A stretch of DNA of 28,770 bases from an uncultured Chitinophagaceae bacterium (GTDB lineage Bacteria; Bacteroidota; Bacteroidia; Chitinophagales; Chitinophagaceae). The stretch lies in assembly GCA_937919945.1 (NCBI GenBank), contig CALESY010000045.1:1-28770 (forward strand). The letters run 5' to 3'. The position numbers and the translations under genes were made by a program. The notes below the pieces were generated by a model. That model saw only the letters and a list, made by a program, of their open reading frames with translations. It was not told the origin of the DNA and searched no databases. Positions 7,386 to 13,779 of this stretch are shown in pieces; the first letter of the stretch is position 1; each line of letters starts with the position of its first letter.

Positions 7386-7631
7386 ATTACATGCTGTAAT
7401 GAAACCATTACAGATTTGGGATGGTTTGATACGGGAATGCCCGTTAAAATGTGTAGAATACAGGTATCCGTTACAGCAGCCGTTGGCTTTTGTAATGCAA
7501 ACCATTACAAATATGACCCTTTGGGTTGGCTTGTTACAAATATCCATGTTACTTAGTAAGCTAAAGAGCCCTAACCAAGGCAACGCGTGTAATAGTTGCA
7601 GAACTATTCTCAAGATTACATTGGTTGTAAT
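7386..7631. repeat. Cluster of eight ATTACA/TGTAAT motifs in inverted pairs
   Basis: ATTACA or its complement occurs at 7386, 7395, 7407, 7491, 7504, 7588, 7615 and 7626. They combine into inverted repeats: ATTACA-tgc-TGTAAT (7386-7400), CTGTAATG-aaac-CATTACAG (7394-7413), TTTGTAATG-caaac-CATTACAAA (7489-7511) and ATTACA-ttggt-TGTAAT (7615-7631). A GC hairpin ACGGG-aatg-CCCGT lies at 7431-7444, and GTTACA variants at 7470 and 7533. Together they suggest a multi-site protein-binding region. Confidence 0.6.
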
Positions 7632-7639
7632 GAGAGTGC

Positions 7640-8077
7640 AATCTAAAAGCTGTCTGAAATACGGATTGCTATTTGAAATCGGGTTCGTTTTTTCAAATAA
7701 TCAGGCTGCCCATGTCATTCAGTTGTTGCATTAATGCCCTGGGCAAATTAAATTGACCTATTTACAGGTTGAATTTGTCAGCATCTATATACAATAAGGT
7801 TAGGATGCCTGCATTTGATACGCCAACTAACGTCAGAAAAGCAATAACGATACCTATCAAGTATGTACTGAGAATCGTATCGTTATTGAAACTCCCCTCA
7901 ATACCTTTATCCATTACAAAAGAGGGGCAAATTATTGCATGTGCTATAATAGTGATCTTTTCAGAGAGTAGCAACCCAACAGGTTGTTTGAATGATTGAG
8001 CTTATCGAAACGAAAAATGCAAACTGGAATACCCGTAATGCTGTGTGGTATCAGATACATTAATCTGTTAGTTGTAA
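7640..8077. other. Non-coding stretch, no supported gene
   Basis: Only short frames on both strands are present, with weak starts and no recognisable family. Nothing beyond low-complexity AT-rich sequence was identified. Confidence 0.4.
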
Positions 8078-8114
8078 AACACAAATGCCGCTTATTAAAA
8101 GCGGCATTTGTGTT
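8078..8114 (-). terminator. Terminator of the HU gene
   Basis: AACACAAATGCCGCTT (8078-8093) and AAGCGGCATTTGTGTT (8099-8114) form a perfect 16-bp stem with a 5-nt loop, 9 bp after the HU stop codon. On the minus strand it is followed by a short T-rich run. Confidence 0.8.
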
Positions 8115-8123
8115 GATTGAATA

Positions 8124-8417
8124 TTATTTCTTAGGTATTCTGGCTTGAGCAATTTGTGTACTGAAGTTTTTGCCGGCTTTAAATTTAGGGACTTTGGTTG
8201 CTTTGATTTTAATGATAGCTCCGGTTTGCGGGTTACGGCCATTACGTGCGGCACGTTGCGAAACGGTAAAGTTGCCAAAGCCTGCCAACGATATGGTATC
8301 CCCTTTTTTTAATGCACCAATCACTGCATTGGTAAACGAGTCTAGTATATTACCTGCCTGTACTTTGGTAATGCCGACGTTTTTCGCAATCTGATCTATT
8401 AATGCTGCTTTATTCAT
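8124..8417 (-). CDS. HU/IHF-family DNA-binding protein
   Basis: 97 residues, typical HU length. The helical dimerisation half MNKAALIDQIAKNVGITKVQAGNIL, the KKGDTISLAGFGNFTVSQRAARNGRNPQTG signature (both quoted in part here) and the beta-arm with KIKATKVPKFKAGK are all present. HU bends and compacts DNA and often assists site-specific recombination and replication. It is a single-gene unit with its own strong terminator. Since it lies beside a recombinase module it could be an element-encoded host-factor substitute, but the sequence alone cannot separate it from a housekeeping HU. Confidence 0.92.
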   Translation of the reverse strand: MNKAALIDQIAKNVGITKVQAGNILDSFTNAVIGALKKGDTISLAGFGNFTVSQRAARNGRNPQTGAIIKIKATKVPKFKAGKNFSTQIAQARIPKK

Positions 8418-8643
8418 AAGATAAATGATTAGAGTGAAATAATTGTTTTTAAAAATGTTTAATGCTCATGTAGGCTATTATCAATGATATTTTGCAATTA
8501 ATGGCTGCACCATGTGGTATTACTATTATCCTCTAGTTGCAAATATTAACTGAAAATCAATCAAATGCTATAGTTGCTGAAAATAGAAATATAATTTGTG
8601 CTTATTAAAACCAATAAATATGTAAACAACAAATTTCTCTAAA

Positions 8644-9327
8644 ATGGCAGCAGAATGCCTTGGTACAATGGTATTGGTACTCATGGGCTGTGGGAGTGCA
8701 GTCATCGCAGGTGTAGATGGTATAACAGGTGTGGGATTGCTGGGAATATCCTTTGCATTCGGATTATCGGTAGTAGCGATGGCTTATGCCATTGGCCATA
8801 TCTCCGGATGCCATATTAACCCAGCCATATCTATTTCCATGGTAGTAGCAGGCAGGATGAAATTTTCAGAAGCAATGATGTACATTATAGCTCAGATAGC
8901 AGGTGCAGTATTAGGAGCAAGCATATTATATCTGATAGCATCGGGTAAAGCAGGCTATGAACTTTCTGTAAACGGATTAGGTCAGAATGGGTTTGAAGAA
9001 TATTCACCCGGGAAGTATTCGATGCTGTCGGGTTTCCTGGCTGAAACAGTCTTTACATTTATCTTTTTATTGGTAATACTAGGTTCAACGTCCACTAAAA
9101 ATATTCACAGTGGTTTTGCTGGTATAGCAATCGGTTTAAGCTTGGTGTTGATTCATATTGTAGGTATACCTGTAACAGGCGTATCAGTAAATCCTGCAAG
9201 GAGTATCGGACCTGCTCTGATAGCCGGTAGTGCAGCCTTAAGTCAGGTTTGGTTGTTTGTGCTGGCACCGATACTGGGCGGCACATTGAGTGCCATTGTT
9301 TGGAAATTTTTATTAGAGAAAAAATAA
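8644..9327 (+). CDS. aqpZ: AqpZ-type aquaporin with disrupted 5' end
   Basis: 227 residues from the ATG at 8644. It has six membrane spans and both NPA boxes (SGCHINPAIS and SVNPARSIGP), and closely follows the E. coli AqpZ pattern around LYLIASGK, SPGKYSMLS and LIHIVGIPVT. The residue three before the second NPA, Thr in E. coli AqpZ, is Val here, which may narrow or dry the selectivity filter. The coding frame starts abruptly at AAECLGT, several residues short of relatives. An ATG at 8620 is followed directly by TAA and then six codons TTNFSK in frame before the present start, as if codon two of a longer gene had become a stop. Water transport is likely if translation starts at 8644. Confidence 0.85.
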   Translation: MAAECLGTMVLVLMGCGSAVIAGVDGITGVGLLGISFAFGLSVVAMAYAIGHISGCHINPAISISMVVAGRMKFSEAMMYIIAQIAGAVLGASILYLIASGKAGYELSVNGLGQNGFEEYSPGKYSMLSGFLAETVFTFIFLLVILGSTSTKNIHSGFAGIAIGLSLVLIHIVGIPVTGVSVNPARSIGPALIAGSAALSQVWLFVLAPILGGTLSAIVWKFLLEKK

Positions 9328-9400
9328 ATGACAGTCAGATGCTACTTGAGATTAGATAGCTTGTTTAAGTTCCCGATATGTACAGTATTGTAAAATGCAA

Positions 9401-9427
9401 GAGAGGTATGCATAGCGCATACCTCTC
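9401..9427. terminator. Hairpin downstream of the aquaporin gene
   Basis: GAGAGGTATGC and GCATACCTCTC form an 11-bp perfect stem around 5 nt, 74 bp after the aquaporin stop. It lacks a T run, so termination is only probable. Confidence 0.5.
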
Positions 9428-9804
9428 TCATTACCCCCAATTGTTTGTTCTGTTTGATAAGTGTATATCAGTATGTATTACACTAAATCCCACTAAGCTA
9501 CTATACAAAACAAAGGATTCAATTCCAGGTTGATTGCTATAACAGCTTAATTAGCTGCAAGTTATCTTAATTTTGTGATTAAATTATTTGTTTTTTCATG
9601 TTTATGTATTTGACAATTATTGTATGTACAACAAAGTATTAATATGTAATACATGAAAAATCACTGTTAGTTTATCTGTTAATAGCATGTTAACCGAATG
9701 CAAATAAGGGGTTAACCTGTGCTTTTTTGTTGGCAATACCTTGTGTATGGTTGCATCTTTGCTTTATCAAACGAAAACAAATAATTTAAACAAAACGAAT
9801 TTAT
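9428..9804. other. AT-rich intergenic region with small palindromes
   Basis: No gene is seen. TTGTA-TG-TACAA lies at 9620-9631 and GTATTA-atatg-TAATAC at 9636-9652. A degenerate -7 box CATCTTTG (about 9753-9760) with TTGG about 20 bp upstream may serve the next gene. Confidence 0.4.
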
Positions 9805-10353
9805 ATGAAAAAGGTAATAGCAATCATCGCACTGGCAGTAACAGGTTTTTCAGCAAAAGCACAAGTTGCATCTACAGCTACTCAGACAATAAACCTGAAC
9901 CTGAGCAACGCTATTGAACTGACATTCACAGGTAACAACTCTGCCACAGGTGCAGCAGTAAACCTGGCTTTCAACACCGTGAATGACTATGCAAATGGTG
10001 TAGCCTCATCTGCACAACAATTAAAAGTACGTTCGAATAAAAAATTCGGAGTAACCGTAAAAACAAACGCAGCTAATTTTTCTTATACCGGTTCTACTAC
10101 TCCTGCTCCTGTAATGCCGGTATCCGGTGTTCTGGCACTGAAAGTAAGTGCAAATGCAACAGGCGGTACAATCGCGAGCCCGTTTAGTGCATCAGCTTAT
10201 AACGGTTTATCATCTACAGCAGCCAACCTGATAACAAATGCTAATAATGGTGGCAATCAAACTTTTAGTGTGATGTACAATGCTACTCCGGGTTTTGCTT
10301 ACCCTGCGGGTACTTACACAGTAGATGTAGTGTACACTGCTACACAGCTTTAA
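9805..10353 (+). CDS. Secreted beta-rich protein, unknown function
   Basis: 182 residues. A clean signal peptide MKKVIAIIALAVTGFSAKAQ is cleaved after the A-x-A-type site. The mature part is rich in Ala, Asn, Thr and Ser, with alternating patterns (TATQTINLNLSNAIELTF, FNTVNDYANG, GTYTVDVVYTATQ) that predict a beta sandwich, like pilin-like or DUF4402-type proteins, though membership is not certain. It has no Cys and no T9SS tail, and probably ends in the periplasm or at the cell surface. It is a monocistronic unit with a long upstream region and a strong terminator; the codon pattern suggests high expression (inference). Confidence 0.75.
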   Translation: MKKVIAIIALAVTGFSAKAQVASTATQTINLNLSNAIELTFTGNNSATGAAVNLAFNTVNDYANGVASSAQQLKVRSNKKFGVTVKTNAANFSYTGSTTPAPVMPVSGVLALKVSANATGGTIASPFSASAYNGLSSTAANLITNANNGGNQTFSVMYNATPGFAYPAGTYTVDVVYTATQL

Positions 10354-10385
10354 CAACAGACTTGATTGATGAATTACTCATAAAG

Positions 10386-10413
10386 AAGCGAGGGGGGCAA
10401 CTCCTCGCTTTTT
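10386..10413 (+). terminator. Rho-independent terminator of the secreted beta-rich protein gene
   Basis: AAGCGAGG (10386-10393) pairs with CCTCGCTT (10403-10410), followed by T residues, 33 bp after the stop codon. Confidence 0.8.
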
Positions 10414-10682
10414 GCATAATTATAATTTTTACAAAATACCTTGTTGGAAAATAACAAAACGCTTTCCGATTGAAATTGTGAGCCGTAATAGTAGTTATAA
10501 ACAAGACGTTCGTATAGAGATGATATTACTGGAGAAACTAGTGAATAACGATTGCGTATAAGGACTGGCAAGTAAATGTCTTTTATTGCTGAAATAATCA
10601 AAGACAAGGGGTATAATATCAATTTTTTCTGTTCTTGAAAATCAGTTTCCCGTATCTGTAAATGCTGATGTAGTTTGTCCAC

Positions 10683-10720
10683 TTTCTTTGTCATAAAAAT
10701 GTCCTGTCATGACAAAGAAA
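10683..10720. promoter_or_regulatory. 12-bp inverted repeat over the start codon of the CbiX-like gene
   Basis: TTTCTTTGTCAT (10683-10694) and ATGACAAAGAAA (10709-10720) are perfect complements with a 14-nt spacer. An inner 10-bp palindrome TGTCATGACA spans 10705-10714. The start codon ATG is the first triplet of the right arm, so the mRNA hairpin could hide it; alternatively this is an operator. Confidence 0.5.
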
Positions 10721-11674
10721 CCTGATTTTCACATTGGATTGTCTATATATTGTTTTATTCGAAGTAGGTGCCTGTTAGCTACAATATTAGTATTTATCGG
10801 AACCATATCATGCAATAATATTACTAACAGCACGTCCGCACTAAAAGGTAAAAAGATTGGTGTATTGTTGGTTAATCATGGTTCCCGTTCCGAAAGCTGG
10901 AGAAAAACATTATTAAACCTGGAATCAAGCATACGCGATACTGTTTTAAAAATAGATAGTGTACATGCTATTACAACTGCGTTTATGGAATACAATGAAC
11001 CTTCAATTGCCACCCGGCTAAAGGAGTTCGATAAGCAAGGATTTACAGATATCATCATTGTTCCGGTATTCCTGACTGTCAGCCCACATTCTTTTGATGA
11101 TATACCTACCATAATCGGTCAAAAGAATGATCCGAAATCTGCAGAATTGTTGAAACAAGAGAAGATAGAACGTTATACCCCTCAAGCCCGCGTACATATT
11201 ACCCCATTACTTGATTTTTCAGATGTATTGCAAAAAAATGTTCTCAGAAGAGTTAAAAGTATTTCAAAAAATGCCTTGGATGAAGGGTTGGTTATGATTG
11301 CTTATGGTGATGAAACCTACACCAAAGAGTGGAATGAGCTGCTAAATACAGTTGGAAATTATGTAAGTAAGGAAACAGGCATAACCCAATATTCTTTCGG
11401 CTGGTGCGGACATATTGTACACTACAATTCAGATGCAACGATGGTAGCTATTAATAAAGTGTTAGAAAATAAGAAAGATGTAATTGTTATCCCCGTGTTG
11501 GTAGCTGTAGATGAAATGTTTCAGATAAAGATAATAGGTGATGGGATTTCAAAAATTAAAGATCACAAAAATAGGGTTATTTATAAACCTGATGCGATAT
11601 TACCGGACAAAAATATAGAACATTGGGCTATCAATGTGATTGCTCAACAAGTGTATAGTATAACCAGCAAATAA
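10709..11674 (+). CDS. Exported CbiX-like (sirohydrochlorin chelatase family) lipoprotein
   Basis: 321 residues from the ATG at 10709; a TTG at 10739 would give a more usual signal peptide. Residues 21-35 are hydrophobic, ending TISC with Cys35 as probable lipidation site, so this chelatase-like protein is predicted to be exported, unlike cytoplasmic CbiX. The first class-II chelatase half has NHGSR (His57), AFMEYNEPSI and VPVFLTVSPHS (His127), that is, both metal-site histidines are kept. The second half (from about 190) is degenerate: the HGS site reads AYGDE. The downstream PepSY-type gene starts 8 bp later, so they form an operon. Family members insert Co, Ni or Fe into tetrapyrroles. Given the nearby HmuY/TonB locus, a periplasmic metal insertion or removal role is inferred. 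Confidence 0.7.
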   Translation: MTKKPDFHIGLSIYCFIRSRCLLATILVFIGTISCNNITNSTSALKGKKIGVLLVNHGSRSESWRKTLLNLESSIRDTVLKIDSVHAITTAFMEYNEPSIATRLKEFDKQGFTDIIIVPVFLTVSPHSFDDIPTIIGQKNDPKSAELLKQEKIERYTPQARVHITPLLDFSDVLQKNVLRRVKSISKNALDEGLVMIAYGDETYTKEWNELLNTVGNYVSKETGITQYSFGWCGHIVHYNSDATMVAINKVLENKKDVIVIPVLVAVDEMFQIKIIGDGISKIKDHKNRVIYKPDAILPDKNIEHWAINVIAQQVYSITSK

Positions 11675-11682
11675 TACACCTA

Positions 11683-12255
11683 ATGTCTTCTCTAATGAAG
11701 CGTGTTCGGCGAATATCTATAGCAGTACATCGTGATTTGGGCTATTTTTTTACAGGACTAATTGTGATTTATTGCTTATCAGGAATAGCTCTTAATCATA
11801 TTGAAGAATGGAACCCTGACTTTATTATTGATAAAAAAACAATCAGGTTTTCAGGAAGCTATGAAGTGAAAAAAATAAATGATGAACAAGTAAAAGGATT
11901 TAGCTCATTGGTAGGAGAGGGGCAGTACAAAATTTATGATTACCCTACTGCTGACCAACTAAAGATATACTACGAAAATGCTACACTCCATCTTAATTTT
12001 TCAACCCGGGAGGCTGTTTACGAAAAGATATCACGAAGGCCTGTGTTCTACCAGTTTGATATTTTACATAAAAACGGGATTAAAGGATGGAGATATGTCG
12101 CTGATATATTTGCAGCAATATTGATTATCATCAGTATTAGTGGTCTGTTGATATTGAAAGGGAAAAAAGGCTTAACAGGCAGGGGGAAGTGGCTCTTAAT
12201 AGCAGGACTGTTTCCGCCGATTGTAGCTATAATTATTAGCTTATTTATTGTTTAA
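11683..12255 (+). CDS. PepSY-associated membrane-helix protein
   Basis: 190 residues. TM1 (about 18-37) follows the conserved RRISIAVHRDLGYFF; a periplasmic domain of about 100 residues comes next; then LHKNGIKGWRYVADI leads into TM2 (about 146-160) and TM3 (about 168-188). The HRDLG and LHKNG histidines sit at membrane borders as in PepSY_TM proteins, which are linked to iron or siderophore reduction and may bind heme. It lacks the cytoplasmic flavin reductase domain of the longer forms. It begins 8 bp after the CbiX-like gene, so the pair is probably co-expressed; a role as redox or membrane partner of the exported chelatase is inference. The next gene is convergent, 33 bp away. Confidence 0.7.
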   Translation: MSSLMKRVRRISIAVHRDLGYFFTGLIVIYCLSGIALNHIEEWNPDFIIDKKTIRFSGSYEVKKINDEQVKGFSSLVGEGQYKIYDYPTADQLKIYYENATLHLNFSTREAVYEKISRRPVFYQFDILHKNGIKGWRYVADIFAAILIIISISGLLILKGKKGLTGRGKWLLIAGLFPPIVAIIISLFIV

Positions 12256-12287
12256 CGAAAACTTGTAATTTAAGCATATGAGTGTTG

Positions 12288-12641
12288 CTACCCGCTATAT
12301 GTTACCCCAGCATTAGGTGTCTCATATAATTCAATTTTCTTCAGAACAGGCACCACGGCCTTAATGTTATGCCACAGCCAAATGGCTAATAATTCACAAG
12401 TTGGATTTTGCAGTCCCGGAATATCATTCAGTGTTTTATGGTCTATAATATTCAGTATCTTGCTGACATGCAGTTTCAGTTCAGAAAAATCCATGATCCA
12501 ACCTAAAGCAGTATCTAATTCTCCTTCAATAAATAATTTTAATCTATAGGTATGGCCATGCATGTTGCTGCATTTATGTCCTTCCGGTACATTTGGCAGA
12601 AAGTGTGCTGAGTCAAAAGTGAATTCCCTGAATGCGACCAT
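12288..12641 (-). CDS. queD: 6-carboxy-5,6,7,8-tetrahydropterin synthase (QueD)
   Basis: 117 residues, the short bacterial length. Zinc ligands His13 (FDSAH), His28 and His30 (HGH), and the catalytic Cys24 in GHKCSNMHGH are all present. GWIMDFSELK, IDHKTLND, PGLQNPTCE and the final ELYETPNAG match E. coli QueD closely. The enzyme converts 7,8-dihydroneopterin triphosphate to 6-carboxytetrahydropterin, the first committed step toward preQ0 and queuosine. QueC and QueE are not in the window. It is last in a minus-strand operon with the YhbP-like and thioesterase genes, a combination with no obvious pathway logic. Confidence 0.93.
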   Translation of the reverse strand: MVAFREFTFDSAHFLPNVPEGHKCSNMHGHTYRLKLFIEGELDTALGWIMDFSELKLHVSKILNIIDHKTLNDIPGLQNPTCELLAIWLWHNIKAVVPVLKKIELYETPNAGVTYSG

Positions 12642-12679
12642 GATGTAGATAAAAATTATTGTTGTTCTATATGCTATTT

Positions 12680-13105
12680 TTAAAAAGTTTTTTGCCAGTC
12701 AATTTTACGCCTGATGCCATTTTTTGTATGTGAGAATTTTGTGGTATCGAAAATAATAATAAATATTTGGCCAGGTATAACTAATGCCAAAGGGAAACGC
12801 TTGTAATAGGCTTTTTTCGCTATCTCACTTATTTTGTTATTCGTAGTAACCTTACCGTTAAATTGTACGCCTGTATTATCAATCCCATTTGGAGCGGCTT
12901 GATACATTGTACCTGCAATAGGTGTATCGTCTTGCATCTGCTGACTATGTAATGATGCTTTTGATGATTTAAATATGATACCTTCTGTACCTGGTATAAC
13001 AGCATACAGACAATTAAAGCAATATGGTAACCCATTATTTACATAACAAATCGTCGCAACCTTGGTTGTGCACAGAAAATCCAATATTTCCTTTTGCATT
13101 TTCAT
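12680..13105 (-). CDS. YhbP/UPF0306-like FMN-binding split-barrel protein
   Basis: 141 residues with the pyridoxamine-phosphate-oxidase-like split barrel: KVATICYVNNGLPYCFNCLY at the start, FKSSKASLHSQQM, a GVQFNGKV strand, and the C-terminal AYYKRFPLALVIPG followed by FDTTKFSHTKNG. These last two blocks parallel E. coli YhbP (AYNRRFPVARML, LDEIKFTDN). The function of YhbP is not established; relatives bind FMN or F420, and some split-barrel proteins (HugZ) degrade heme. It sits 19 bp after the thioesterase stop and 38 bp before queD, in one operon. Confidence 0.75.
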   Translation of the reverse strand: MKMQKEILDFLCTTKVATICYVNNGLPYCFNCLYAVIPGTEGIIFKSSKASLHSQQMQDDTPIAGTMYQAAPNGIDNTGVQFNGKVTTNNKISEIAKKAYYKRFPLALVIPGQIFIIIFDTTKFSHTKNGIRRKIDWQKTF

Positions 13106-13124
13106 ATATCGTGAGGTAAAATTA

Positions 13125-13610
13125 TTACAGCTGTTTACGTTTCTTTCTCAACAAGGCATTTTTATAATATTCCATTTCCAAATTGGTTTCAGGCTTCACG
13201 TTTGGAACTTCAACAGGGTTGGCTTTCTTATCCAGTGCTACAAAAATGAAGTATGCCTCACAAACCGGTTTTATTTCACCACTCAAAACAGCCCTTGATG
13301 AAGCATGAACATAGACTTCCAATGAACTACTAAAGGCCCTGGTTACTTTAGCGTAAATCGTTATTATGTCTCCGATTTTGGCAGGATATTTAAATTCCAC
13401 ATTATCAATAGATGCGGTAACAGCTATTCGTTCTGCATGTGTTTGTGCACATATTGCAGAAGCAGTGTCCATCCATTGCATAATTCTCCCTCCTTGCAAC
13501 ATCCCCATAGGATTAGCATCATTCGGATAAACCACCTCAGTCATGATTGTTTCCGACATAGAAGGTGTCTTCGTATGTTGATTCTTAAGCTTCAGCATTG
13601 TTTCAAACAA
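13125..13610 (-). CDS. Hotdog-fold acyl-CoA thioesterase
   Basis: 161 residues from the ATG at 13610; ATGs at 13598 and 13559 (MSETIMTEVV) are alternatives. The N-terminal strand ends in VVYPNDANPMGMLQGGRIMQWMD, which holds the catalytic Asn/Asp region and central helix of the YciA/BACH group. VEFKYPAKIGDIITIYAKV and EAYFIFVALD (the last strand) complete the fold. It hydrolyses acyl-CoA to free acid and CoA in the cytoplasm; chain-length preference cannot be told. The tail is basic (RKKRKQL). First gene of the operon with the YhbP-like and queD genes. Confidence 0.88.
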   Translation of the reverse strand: MFETMLKLKNQHTKTPSMSETIMTEVVYPNDANPMGMLQGGRIMQWMDTASAICAQTHAERIAVTASIDNVEFKYPAKIGDIITIYAKVTRAFSSSLEVYVHASSRAVLSGEIKPVCEAYFIFVALDKKANPVEVPNVKPETNLEMEYYKNALLRKKRKQL

Positions 13611-13779
13611 TAACTGTAAAATTGGGCTAATTTTTTTTTACAGGATATGATGTTTGTCATAGTATCTGTACCTAGCACGATATATGCCTAAAAGAATTGA
13701 TAGTAAACTGATATAAATCATATATCCATAAAATAAACTGGCTGATTTTTGTGCAGTATTGCTCAAGATTATTAAACAC

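Noticed and set aside
7399..7734. 111-codon plus-strand frame across the ATTACA array
   Set aside because: It runs through several perfect inverted repeats, has an odd composition and no domain; more likely chance coding.
7762..7999. Overlapping frames of 70-76 codons on both strands, one with a hydrophobic stretch
   Set aside because: They overlap each other, the minus-strand one needs a TTG start, and neither resembles a known protein.
10374..10694. 106-codon minus-strand frame upstream of the CbiX-like gene
   Set aside because: Its 3' end contains the terminator of the preceding gene, its first codons come from the inverted repeat shared with the CbiX-like start, and no family pattern is visible.
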